A stretch of DNA of 17,411 nucleotides from Nitrospira sp. GTDB lineage: Bacteria > Nitrospirota > Nitrospiria > Nitrospirales > Nitrospiraceae. Positions 8,047-15,248 of this stretch are shown piece after piece. The position numbers and the translations under genes are program-made. Positions within the stretch are counted from its first letter, which is position 1, and every line of letters starts with the position of its first letter. The stretch spans positions 10,670 through 28,080 of the forward strand of contig JABMDG010000061.1 in the NCBI GenBank assembly GCA_015904045.1, given 5' to 3'. The notes beneath the pieces were generated by a model. It did not search any database. It saw nothing but the letters and a program-made list of their open reading frames with translations, and was not told where the DNA came from.

Positions 8047-8760
8047 ATGGATTGGCTGCGGGAACCAGGATTCTTCGGGACGCACGCGACGGTGGGGGCG
8101 GACTTGAGCCAGTTTATGGCGACCCTCTTTACCGCTCTCTTTGTCCTCGGCTGGTTTCAAGCTCGCAAGCGGAAAGCCGACGCCCATCATTGGTTGATGT
8201 TGGGCGGCATGGTGGCCATGCTCAGTTTCTTCATCGCCTATTATTTGTTCCGGCAGCTCGGCGTCCTGGCGTTCGAGGGCAAAGAAGGGTTCGGCGGCTC
8301 CCAAGAACTGTACGATTACGTGTTCATCCCCGTGCTGACGCTCCACATCATCCTGGTCATCATCGGACTGATCATGGCGGTGTATATGATGGTGTTGGGG
8401 TTCCGCGCCCAGCAGTTCGTGGACGGCATCCGGTCACTCAGAGAGTCCTTGCTCCAAACCACGTGGAAGAAGGTGGGACTTATTCTTGGCGGGATTATCG
8501 TGGTGGTGATGGGATTGTTTGCGTCGCGCGTCGCCAACGCCGGATTTTCCATGCGGAAGCTGGAAGTCTATCTGGCGTTTTTGATCCTCGTGGCCATTGT
8601 CTTTGCCGTCGAAATGGCGATTCAGCGGATTTGGCCGAACGGCGGGCAACGCCATCGCGCGCTCGGCCGATTTACGATGGTCATTTATTGCGTGCTGTTC
8701 GTCACGGGGAGCTTCACCTACACCATGCTCTACATTCTGTATCCAGGCAAAATTGGATGA
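8047..8760 (+). CDS. DUF420 membrane protein (CtaM/YozB-like)
   Basis: A 237-residue polytopic membrane protein with about five to six hydrophobic segments. It fits the DUF420 family, whose characterised member CtaM (YozB) is needed for assembly of haem-copper quinol oxidase in Gram-positive bacteria. Characteristic histidines sit where expected: H47/H48 (ADAHHWLML), H100 (PVLTLHIIL) and H203 (GQRHRALGRFTMVIY), and the protein ends with the family-like GSFTYTMLYILYPGKIG. It is longer than typical members because of a charged insert and extra helix around residues 120-170. The ATG at 8047 has only a weak AAGGG upstream. It is encoded in the same direction as, and about 1.7 kb ahead of, the oxidase run, so an oxidase-maturation role is a reasonable inference. 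Confidence 0.75.
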   Translation: MDWLREPGFFGTHATVGADLSQFMATLFTALFVLGWFQARKRKADAHHWLMLGGMVAMLSFFIAYYLFRQLGVLAFEGKEGFGGSQELYDYVFIPVLTLHIILVIIGLIMAVYMMVLGFRAQQFVDGIRSLRESLLQTTWKKVGLILGGIIVVVMGLFASRVANAGFSMRKLEVYLAFLILVAIVFAVEMAIQRIWPNGGQRHRALGRFTMVIYCVLFVTGSFTYTMLYILYPGKIG

Positions 8761-8792
8761 CATGAAGGCAATCCGTTCCGAAACGCTTCACG
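8761..8792. repeat. Heptamer inverted-repeat element, instance 2 (decayed)
   Basis: CATGAAG (8761-8767, one change from CGTGAAG) and CTTCACG (8786-8792) face each other in the short gap between the DUF420 and PCP_red-like genes. The sequence after it reads GGGTCTTTTT just before the next ATG. This is much shorter than instances 1 and 3. Confidence 0.5.
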
Positions 8793-8802
8793 GGGTCTTT
8801 TT

Positions 8803-9303
8803 ATGCTGACCTGCGGCTGTGGGCGCTGGATGCATACGGAGGGAGTGGAAGAGCGGGTCTACGAGGATGGAACGCCGCAATGGTTCATCCGATCGGAATG
8901 CCGGGGTTGCGGTCTGAAAGTCGGCGCCGATGTTCCGGCAGGGCGCACAGACGGATTGGTCGATCGGCTGATGTGGACGGATGATGCCTTGCACCGATTA
9001 GAACGAATGCCGCCGTATATGGCCCCGTTCTATCGGGATGAGGTGGAGGGGCAAGCGAGGGCTCTTGGTGAACGGGTGATCACCTATGAGGCGCTGCTTC
9101 GCCCGCGGACGGGCGAGCGAATCGAATGGGAGCCCGAAGCGGAGCAGCGGCTGGAGCGGGTGCCGGCCCCGGTTCGTGCAATGGCCCGGGTTGAACTCGA
9201 ACGGACGGCCGCCGATCGTGGAACCGCTCGCGTCACGGTGGCGCTGATGGAAGAGATCAAAGCGAAATACTTTGGCATGAGCAACGTGAAGCGTGAAGCG
9301 TGA
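8803..9303 (+). CDS. Zinc-ribbon protein with two PCP_red-like repeats
   Basis: A 166-residue soluble protein. The N-terminus has four cysteines arranged as a zinc ribbon (C4, C6, C33, C36; CGCGRWM and CRGCGLKV). Two copies follow of a ~45-residue unit resembling the C-terminal PCP_red domain of light-independent protochlorophyllide reductase ChlB/BchB: MWTDDALHRLERMPPYM (58-101) and EWEPEAEQRLERVPAPVR (109-156), each with the 'W..eA..rLerVP..vr' signature and a following helix with 'G...vT'. No nitrogenase-like catalytic domain is attached, so this is not a chlorophyll enzyme. Such stand-alone domains occur in non-phototrophs with unknown roles. The last residues (VKREA and stop) are encoded by the next heptamer repeat. 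The ATG at 8803 has a weak upstream GGGG. Confidence 0.75.
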   Translation: MLTCGCGRWMHTEGVEERVYEDGTPQWFIRSECRGCGLKVGADVPAGRTDGLVDRLMWTDDALHRLERMPPYMAPFYRDEVEGQARALGERVITYEALLRPRTGERIEWEPEAEQRLERVPAPVRAMARVELERTAADRGTARVTVALMEEIKAKYFGMSNVKREA

Positions 9304-9385
9304 AGCGTCCAAGATGATGCGAATTGATTGCAGGAAGTGGAATTGTTTCGTGACGCCCTTCACGAACGACGCTTCACGAGCGACG
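9285..9385. repeat. Heptamer inverted-repeat element, instance 3
   Basis: The left arm has three perfect tandem CGTGAAG units (9285-9305). The right arm alternates CTTCACG (9358-9364), AACGACG (9365-9371), CTTCACG (9372-9378) and AGCGACG (9379-9385). The same units, in a different order, form the right arm of instance 1. The left arm contains the stop codon of the PCP_red-like gene. Confidence 0.88.
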
Positions 9386-9393
9386 GGTTAAGA

Positions 9394-10449
9394 ATGTTGC
9401 ATCGGATGGCATTGCGGGTGCTTCCCAGCCTGAGCCTGGCGGTCACGGACGAGTCGGTCCGCAAGCAGAAGCGGATCGTGATGTTCGTGCCCGGGTTGGT
9501 GGCGTTCGGCATCTACCGGCTGGCCAAACACATGGTCCCCCTCGCCGATCCCTTGGTGTTGCTCTCGGTCAGCAGTCTGGTGGCAGTGGTGACGGCGCTG
9601 TTGGCATATCGCGTCGGACGATCTGCCTCATGGGCGACGATCGCACGAGATGATGGGGCCCGATTGCTCAGTTGGTTGGCGGGCTGGATCGGGGCGGTCT
9701 ATGGCCTGCAGCTCTCGCTGCTGGTCTTAGCCCTGTTGTGGCTGGTGGGTTACGATTATCTCCAGCATCCTGACGGTCCGGCTATGATGGCGATCATCAT
9801 TTCTTGTACCTCAGTGGCGCGCGATGCATTTGAAATCGGTCATGTGCGGAACGTCGCGCTGAAGGGCCGGCCGGTTCCGACGTTTCCAAATGGAGCGCCC
9901 CTGCGAGCCATGCTGCGAGAGCATACGGCTCAAGCCGGTTCCTGGGTCATAGCTGGCTTGTTCGTTGGCGCCGTCGCGATCTCGCTGGGACTGGCTGTAG
10001 AAAGTCAGCAGGTCGCGGCGTTGGTTCAAGTGGCCCTTGTCACCCTCGTAGGCGGAGGGATCGCGCTCTGTGCGTATTTGAGGGGGTGGCACCCCTCCAT
10101 GCCGTTGGCGGAAACGCTGCGGCGAATCGCGCCGGGTGAGTTGTTGAAATATTGGTGGTGGCCGGGGATGGCGTTTGCCTCGACCTATTACCTCGTGGTA
10201 CTGGGAGTCCTGGTATTCATGCTGAGACAGCCGGAAGTCCCAGCAGGCGGCGCCGTGGTGGGCGGCGCCGTGGTGGCGGCCATCATGGGGCTCTACGGCT
10301 ATTACCTGGGCCATCGCCGCCGGGTCGAGGATGTGCAGGCTCCGCAGTTGACGGAAGGGATGTTGCGATGTCCGTTCGTCATGGGCATTCTTGGAAAGTC
10401 GACCAGCGTCGCAGCGCCGATCGCAGCTGCGCGTGGATCAAAGGTTTGA
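9394..10449 (+). CDS. Multi-pass membrane protein of unknown function
   Basis: I do not recognise the family. The 351-residue product has about seven to eight hydrophobic segments (for example IVMFVPGLVAFGIYRLA, LLSVSSLVAVVTALLAY, GAVYGLQLSLLVLALLWLVGY, SWVIAGLFVGAVAISLGLAV, YYLVVLGVLVFML) and a central soluble stretch with SVARDAFEIGHVRNVALKGRPVPTFPNG. The frame can be read from a TTG at 9328, but that extension (LFRDALHERRFTSDG) is simply translated heptamer repeat, so the ATG at 9394 is preferred; it lacks a strong ribosome-binding site. It ends only 4 bp before bd-like oxidase copy A, suggesting co-transcription and translational coupling. A role with the oxidase is inferred from position only. 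Confidence 0.75.
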   Translation: MLHRMALRVLPSLSLAVTDESVRKQKRIVMFVPGLVAFGIYRLAKHMVPLADPLVLLSVSSLVAVVTALLAYRVGRSASWATIARDDGARLLSWLAGWIGAVYGLQLSLLVLALLWLVGYDYLQHPDGPAMMAIIISCTSVARDAFEIGHVRNVALKGRPVPTFPNGAPLRAMLREHTAQAGSWVIAGLFVGAVAISLGLAVESQQVAALVQVALVTLVGGGIALCAYLRGWHPSMPLAETLRRIAPGELLKYWWWPGMAFASTYYLVVLGVLVFMLRQPEVPAGGAVVGGAVVAAIMGLYGYYLGHRRRVEDVQAPQLTEGMLRCPFVMGILGKSTSVAAPIAAARGSKV

Positions 10450-10453
10450 TGAG

Positions 10454-12331
10454 ATGAATAGGACCTCTGTCACACCGAAGCGAGTTCGCCTCGCGTTGTG
10501 TACTCTGTTCGTGGCGCTGGTGGGTTGGCTCAGTCCGGCCTTGAACGTTCCCTCGTTTGCCGAGGAGGCGACGGATTTCTACTTCAATACGCCCGGTACA
10601 CCGCAGGGACCGCCGGCCCCGGCGCCGCATGAAATGGTCTATCCGCGCATCGGCTCGTTCGACAGCCGGGTGTTGGTCTGGTTTGTGACGCAGCAACATA
10701 CCTATTTCGGCGGATTCGTCCTTGCGCTGCCGCTCTTCTGCGCGCTGCTGGAGTTCCTCGGATTGATAACCAAGAAGCCGGCCTTGGCGCTGCGCTACGA
10801 CGGGCTGGCCAGAGATCTGGCGAAGGTTGCGCTGCTGGCCCTCTCGGTTACCGCACTCATCGGCGGTGCGATGCTGACCTTGTTTATCACGCTCTACCCG
10901 AGTTTCATGAACTACATGGGGGGCACGTTCAAATCGTTCATGCCGGCCTACGCCGCCGTGTTTGTCGGAGAGTCGCTCTTGCTGATCGTCTATTACTACA
11001 GCTGGAACCGGTTGGCGGAGCGGGGACGGAAATGGATTCATGCGTCGATCGGCATCATGACGAATATCGTGGGGACCGCGCTGTTGTTGCTCGTCAATGC
11101 CTGGTCTGCTTTTATGATGGCGCCGGCCGGCGTGGACGCGCAGGGACGGTATTTGGGCAACGCCTGGCACCTCTTGCATTCCGTGCTCTGGAACCCGCTC
11201 AACGTGCATCGTTTTCTGGCGGATATCATGTCCGGTGGAGCGGTCGTGCTGGCCTATGCCTGCTATCGGTTTTTCACCGCCAAGACCACTGAGGAGCGGG
11301 CGTATTTCGATTGGGTGGGCTACGTCTTCCTGTTCGTGATGGTGTGCGCGCTCCTTCCCATGCCGATTGCCGGCTATTGGCTGATGCGGTCGGTCTTCGT
11401 CTTTCGTCAAAGCATGGGCGTGACGATGATGGGAGGGTTGTTGACCTGGCTGTTTGTCGTGCAGGCGATGCTGATCGGCGTGCTCTTCCTCGGCATCAAT
11501 TACTATATCTGGCAAAGCATGGCACGGCTGAAAGGAGCGGAACGGTATCAGCCCTACTATCAATTCGTGCTCGGCGGGATGATGCTGGCCCTGTTCATTT
11601 GGCTGACGCCCCATACGCTGTTGATGTCCGGGGGAGAGGTGAAGGCCATGGGCGGCGCGCAGCATCCGGTCATCGGGAACTACGGGGTCATGTCGTCCAA
11701 GAATGGGGCGATCAATGCCATCCTGCTCTTCACCGCGCTCAGCTATTTGTTTTATCGGCGGGCCAATCGAACTATGATCGTTTCATGGGTGAGAACGGGT
11801 AATATCGTAATCGCCGTCCTCTTCGCCGTTGGCATGCTCAATGTCATCGGGCTGTCGGTGTATGGGTTCTATCTGCCGGCGAAGATTCGCGTGGGGCTGT
11901 CTGCTCCGCAGGCGCTCACGACGTTCACGGTGATCGTGGGCAGTCTGATGGTGAATCGCTCCATGCTCAAGGGCGCGATCGTCCATGGGGTGATCCAGTG
12001 GGGGAAGATCCCCTTTCGTGGCATGGTGGCCCTGTTCGGCATGGCAGCGGCGTTCAGTTGGGTAATGGGGTTGATGGGGTTTATCCGATCGTCCGGGCGG
12101 TTGTCGTGGCACGTCAGCGAACTGATGGCTGATGTGTCGCCCTGGGCCTTCACGCCGGACCTGGCGGTTGCCGCCAAGATCGTGACGTTAAATATGGTGG
12201 TGTTCTGGGGCACGGTCCTGATCTTGTTCTGGATGTGTCAGCGTGGACAGCAGCCGGTATCGGTCATGGGCGAGGAGCTTGGTGAGAAAGAGGCCCCGCT
12301 GCTCGCGCCGGTTCCCTCGCAAGAAACATAG
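10454..12331 (+). CDS. bd-like terminal oxidase core subunit, copy A
   Basis: A 625-residue, very hydrophobic protein with more than ten membrane segments, distantly similar to cytochrome bd subunit I (CydA). This 'bd-like oxidase' type is known from Nitrospira genomes. Unlike CydA it begins with a signal-like segment (RLALCTLFVALVGWLSPAL) and a short periplasmic stretch. H82 (TQQHTYFGGFVLALPLF) aligns with the N-terminal haem ligand H19 of CydA. E173 (FVGESLLLIVYYYSWNRL) aligns with the CydA LES..GWD region. The helix that carries CydA H186 reads NPLNVHRFLADIMSGG, with its histidine (H252) four residues earlier. Other histidines shared with copy B are H196, H239, H242, H387 (TPH) and H404 (QHPV.GNYGVMS). 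No CydA-like quinol-binding loop (GRQPW) is seen, so the electron donor is open. The ATG follows AAAGG by 9 nt and sits 4 bp after the upstream gene. It is probably the terminal O2 reductase or an electron-transfer subunit. Confidence 0.82.
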   Translation: MNRTSVTPKRVRLALCTLFVALVGWLSPALNVPSFAEEATDFYFNTPGTPQGPPAPAPHEMVYPRIGSFDSRVLVWFVTQQHTYFGGFVLALPLFCALLEFLGLITKKPALALRYDGLARDLAKVALLALSVTALIGGAMLTLFITLYPSFMNYMGGTFKSFMPAYAAVFVGESLLLIVYYYSWNRLAERGRKWIHASIGIMTNIVGTALLLLVNAWSAFMMAPAGVDAQGRYLGNAWHLLHSVLWNPLNVHRFLADIMSGGAVVLAYACYRFFTAKTTEERAYFDWVGYVFLFVMVCALLPMPIAGYWLMRSVFVFRQSMGVTMMGGLLTWLFVVQAMLIGVLFLGINYYIWQSMARLKGAERYQPYYQFVLGGMMLALFIWLTPHTLLMSGGEVKAMGGAQHPVIGNYGVMSSKNGAINAILLFTALSYLFYRRANRTMIVSWVRTGNIVIAVLFAVGMLNVIGLSVYGFYLPAKIRVGLSAPQALTTFTVIVGSLMVNRSMLKGAIVHGVIQWGKIPFRGMVALFGMAAAFSWVMGLMGFIRSSGRLSWHVSELMADVSPWAFTPDLAVAAKIVTLNMVVFWGTVLILFWMCQRGQQPVSVMGEELGEKEAPLLAPVPSQET

Positions 12332-12351
12332 AAAGGGTGTTGGAAATCGCT

Positions 12352-13005
12352 ATGAGGCCGAGTGTGTTGGTTCGTGCACTAATGATTCTTGGCGGTCTGT
12401 GGTGCTGTGCCGCATGGTCTGATCCAGGTCTGGCACTGGGGCAGACGCTCGTCTTGGAAGATTTCAAGGCGAAAGAGGCCGATGGGTTTCCGTCGGTTTG
12501 GGAACATGAAAATCAACGGAGCCAGTCAAAAGGCCGTGAGGCGTACAAAGTGCAGTCGGAAAACGGCGCCAATTTCTTGTCGGCCAAGGACGCTGGGCAG
12601 CGGATCAAGAAAAGGAAGATCGACTGGGATCCCAAGGCCTACCCCGTGTTGACGTGGCGATGGCGTCTAGTGAAAGCGCCGACGGGAGCCGAGCCGCTGG
12701 CGGCGATCTATGCGTCGCTCGATACCGATCTGCTCTTTATTCCGGTCTTCACAAAATATGTGTGGAGCGCAACAAAACCGGAAGGCACGCTGACCGAAGG
12801 GGGCATGTTCAGCGGGTCCGAACTTGTCGTCCAAAGCGGGACCGCTGTGCTGGGCCAATGGTTTGAGGAGCGGGTCAACGTGTACGAGGACTTCAAGAAG
12901 ATCCATCGTCACGAGCCCGCGCCCAAAGCCTGGGGAATCTCTATTGTGGCGGGCTCCGGCGTCGAGATCGATTTCGGCCCGATGGTAGCAGTGCCAGCGA
13001 AGTAG
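12352..13005 (+). CDS. DUF3047 exported protein
   Basis: A 217-residue protein with a signal peptide (VLVRALMILGGLWCCAAWSDPGLALG) and a DUF3047 domain. The domain is recognised from the early DFKAKEADGFPSVWEH, the central IDWDPKAYPVLTWRWRL (about residues 90-106) and the late GQWFEERVNVYEDFKKIH followed by a GISIVAGSG strand. DUF3047 proteins are periplasmic and of unknown function, and look like beta-sandwich folds. The cysteines in the signal region are not a convincing lipobox. An upstream in-frame GTG (12337) is possible; the ATG at 12352 has GGA 8 nt upstream. It lies 20 bp after oxidase copy A in the same run, so a periplasmic accessory role is plausible but unproven. Confidence 0.8.
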   Translation: MRPSVLVRALMILGGLWCCAAWSDPGLALGQTLVLEDFKAKEADGFPSVWEHENQRSQSKGREAYKVQSENGANFLSAKDAGQRIKKRKIDWDPKAYPVLTWRWRLVKAPTGAEPLAAIYASLDTDLLFIPVFTKYVWSATKPEGTLTEGGMFSGSELVVQSGTAVLGQWFEERVNVYEDFKKIHRHEPAPKAWGISIVAGSGVEIDFGPMVAVPAK

Positions 13006-13020
13006 GAGCGCAGTCGTCTC

Positions 13021-13407
13021 ATGGCTGACGTGCAGGTCCAATCGACGCCCCTGTGGAAAGTGCTGGATATCGTTCTGGGGATGGCGGTCATGGGCACTGT
13101 CGGAACGCTGATCGGGATCGTTATGGACAATGGGCTGTTGCCCGTGACGATCGGTGTGGGATTGGTACTCGGTGGGGTCATCGGACTTCTGGGGGGGCGC
13201 CGGTTTCTCATCAGTATCATGATCGGCGCAGTCTTGGGCGGCGCATTGGCCTGGCTGTTGGCGGGCGCCGATCGCATATGGGTCGGAGCCGGGGCGGGGG
13301 CCGCCATGGGGGGATTCCTCGGCGTACATATTTCAATGTTGCTGGATGCGCGCGCCGCCCGGAAGGCCTCGAACGAGCCAGCCGCACCCTCGGCAGTTCA
13401 GCCGTAA
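13021..13407 (+). CDS. Small glycine-rich membrane protein
   Basis: No family recognised. The 128-residue protein has four predicted membrane segments packed with small residues ([77 protein letters not shown]) and short charged ends. Repeated GxxxG patterns resemble glycine-zipper membrane proteins that oligomerise. AGGAG is present but ~13 nt before the ATG. It lies 15 bp after the DUF3047 gene and 18 bp before the SUMF1-like gene, in the same operon-like run. Confidence 0.75.
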   Translation: MADVQVQSTPLWKVLDIVLGMAVMGTVGTLIGIVMDNGLLPVTIGVGLVLGGVIGLLGGRRFLISIMIGAVLGGALAWLLAGADRIWVGAGAGAAMGGFLGVHISMLLDARAARKASNEPAAPSAVQP

Positions 13408-13425
13408 TCAGAAAAAGGATACAGC

Positions 13426-14343
13426 GTGGAAAACAAGGGTGTACTGTACGGGTCGATTGCGTTCGTGTTTGGGTCCTTCTTGTTGATGGTCGGGTTGCTG
13501 GTCTATGAATCCTACAAGGCCAATCAAATGAAGCAACTGGCCATGTCAATCAAGTCCGAGACGAAGCAGACGGTCAGTGCCGGGGTTGCCCAAGATTACT
13601 CGATGTACAAGACGAGGATGGGCGATGAAGGCCGTGAAATGGTCCAGATACCTGAAGGGCCCTTTACGATGGGCAGTAATGAGGGTGATCCCGACGAAGC
13701 GCCTGAGCACCAGGTGTTCTTGAAGGGGTTTTTCCTCGATCGAAAAGAAGTGACGCAGGCGGAATACATGCGGTTTGCCAAGATGACCAAGCGTTCCATG
13801 CCGAAGATCGAGGTGTTCGAGGACGACCAATCGAAGCTGCTCCAGCCTGAGTTTGCGGCGATGAGCGTGTCCTGGGACGATGCGATGGCCTATTGTAAAT
13901 GGGCCGGCAAGCGTCTGCCGACTGAGGCGGAATGGGAAAAGGCGGGTCGGGGCGAGGGGAAGAGGAAGTATTCGTGGGGCGACAAATTCGCCGTCAACAC
14001 GGCCAATGTGGACGGCAGCGAAGACGGATACAAGTATCTCGCGCCTCCCGGCTCGTTCGAGGCAGGGCGGAGTCCCTACGGGCTCTACGATATGACCGGC
14101 AATGTGGCCGAATGGGTGGCCGACTCATACGACGAAGGCTATTACAAGAAATCGCCGTATCGAGATCCGAAGGGGCCTGACAATGCCGATCTGAAGGTCG
14201 TGCGAGGCGGGTCGTGGCGGGAAACGGAACACAACGCGAGGGTGTCCAAACGATTCGCCGCGAAACACTGGCGGACGGATATCACCATCGGAATACGCTG
14301 CGCGGCGGATCTGGAGCAGGAGGGCGATCCCTCTGCTCTCTAA
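13426..14343 (+). CDS. Membrane-anchored SUMF1/FGE-like protein, first of pair
   Basis: A 305-residue protein with one N-terminal membrane segment (VLYGSIAFVFGSFLLMVGLLVY, residues 6-27) and a SUMF1 (formylglycine-generating-enzyme) fold on the outside of the membrane from about residue 70. The fold is seen from MVQIPEGPFTMGS, DRKEVTQAEYMRFAK, PVSWDDAMAYCKWAGKRLPTEAEWEKAGRG, SPYGLYDMTGNVAEWVAD and VVRGGSWRETEHNARVSKR, ending IGIRCAA. Where true FGE has its two active cysteines after RGGSW (LCHxSYC), this protein has RETEHNA, so formylglycine synthesis is unlikely. The GTG start has AAAGGA 6 nt upstream. It may be a structural or copper/oxidase-linked subunit, by context. No sulfatase lies nearby. 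Confidence 0.85.
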   Translation: MENKGVLYGSIAFVFGSFLLMVGLLVYESYKANQMKQLAMSIKSETKQTVSAGVAQDYSMYKTRMGDEGREMVQIPEGPFTMGSNEGDPDEAPEHQVFLKGFFLDRKEVTQAEYMRFAKMTKRSMPKIEVFEDDQSKLLQPEFAAMSVSWDDAMAYCKWAGKRLPTEAEWEKAGRGEGKRKYSWGDKFAVNTANVDGSEDGYKYLAPPGSFEAGRSPYGLYDMTGNVAEWVADSYDEGYYKKSPYRDPKGPDNADLKVVRGGSWRETEHNARVSKRFAAKHWRTDITIGIRCAADLEQEGDPSAL

Positions 14344-14349
14344 GCCGAC

Positions 14350-15246
14350 ATGCTTGAATCCAAATTCAAATTGGTCTTTCTGTTTGTGGTGTTGGCGTGC
14401 GCCGCGATGCCCATCATTGCCATTTTGCGCGGGACTACGGTGACACCGTATGAAAAGCCGACGTCTGGAACTACTGCCGACGTTGAGTTGGCGGCTGAAA
14501 GTGCTCCTGGTGAGGAACCGATTCCGGATGAGATGGTGGCGATTGCAGCGGGGCCGTTTGTTCGTGGAACGGAAAATGGGGGCTTCGATGAGCGACCGAC
14601 GCGGACGATCCACCTGGGTGAGTATTCAATCGATCGCTTCGAAGTGACCAATCATCAGTATCAACAATTCGTCATGGCCACGGGGCATCGAAAACCCGGA
14701 CTTCCTTCGCGCTATGCCAAGAGCGGTGCCAAAGTGCGTGGCGTGAACCAGCCGATCGTCTATGTATCCTGGGATGACGCTGAAGAGTACTGTCGTTGGA
14801 AAGGCAAGCGGCTTCCCACTGAAGCTGAATGGGAAAAGGCCATGCGCGGTACAGATGGAAGGCTTTGGCCATGGGGAGATAAGGAGCAGCCCGATGGGGC
14901 GAATTGGGCTCGCGTGAAGGACGGGTATGAAGTTTCGGCACGTGTTGGGACCTTTCAGATTGACAAGAGTCCTTATGGAGTGATGGATGGTGCGGGCAAT
15001 GTCATGGAGTGGGTCGCTGATTGGTACGATGAAACGTACTATAAGAGTTCGCCGGATCGGAACCCGCCGAGTCCTGAGTACGGGACCTATCGGGTGCTTC
15101 GTGGAGGGAGCTATACGACGACTGGAGCGGACGTTCGAATCACGAGTCGAAGTAAGATGATGCCGGATTTTCGAGATGAAACGATCGGATTTCGCTGTGC
15201 GAGCTCGACCAATTCCGGTCAGGAGAAGCAGGACAAGAAACTCTGA
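14350..15246 (+). CDS. Membrane-anchored SUMF1/FGE-like protein, second of pair
   Basis: A 298-residue paralogue of the preceding gene, 6 bp downstream. It has an N-terminal membrane anchor (LVFLFVVLACAAMPIIAIL, residues 8-26) and a SUMF1 domain from about residue 62 (MVAIAAGPFVRGTENGGFDERP, SIDRFEVTNHQYQQFV, SWDDAEEYCRWKGKRLPTEAEWEKAMRG, SPYGVMDGAGNVMEWVADWYDE, VLRGGSYTTTGADVRITSRSKM, IGFRCASS). As in its neighbour, the residues after RGGSY (TTTGADV) contain no cysteine, so the FGE catalytic pair is missing. The start has no ribosome-binding site in the 6-bp gap, suggesting coupled translation. The lysine- and glutamine-rich tail EKQDKKL is hydrophilic. Confidence 0.85.
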   Translation: MLESKFKLVFLFVVLACAAMPIIAILRGTTVTPYEKPTSGTTADVELAAESAPGEEPIPDEMVAIAAGPFVRGTENGGFDERPTRTIHLGEYSIDRFEVTNHQYQQFVMATGHRKPGLPSRYAKSGAKVRGVNQPIVYVSWDDAEEYCRWKGKRLPTEAEWEKAMRGTDGRLWPWGDKEQPDGANWARVKDGYEVSARVGTFQIDKSPYGVMDGAGNVMEWVADWYDETYYKSSPDRNPPSPEYGTYRVLRGGSYTTTGADVRITSRSKMMPDFRDETIGFRCASSTNSGQEKQDKKL

Positions 15247-15248
15247 GA

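Noticed and set aside
7962..9385. CRISPR array
   Set aside because: Repeats are 7 bp, directly tandem or inverted and without spacers of constant length. No cas genes are nearby.
9328..9393. TTG start extending the 351-aa membrane protein upstream
   Set aside because: The extra residues are translated heptamer-repeat DNA, and the internal ATG at 9394 is a better start.
10379..11665. Long minus-strand open frame opposite bd-like oxidase copy A
   Set aside because: The product is histidine/arginine-rich and hydrophilic, the mirror of hydrophobic codons on the other strand. A comparable frame occurs opposite copy B (16401-17150), which confirms it is a strand artefact.
10454..12331. Canonical cytochrome bd quinol oxidase subunit I (cydA)
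   Set aside because: The proteins carry N-terminal signal-like segments, lack the GRQPW-like quinol region, move the second haem-ligand histidine, and no cydB follows, so the name cydA is not used.
13426..15246. Active formylglycine-generating enzyme
   Set aside because: Both genes have the SUMF1 fold but lack the catalytic cysteines after the RGGS motif, and no sulfatase is adjacent.
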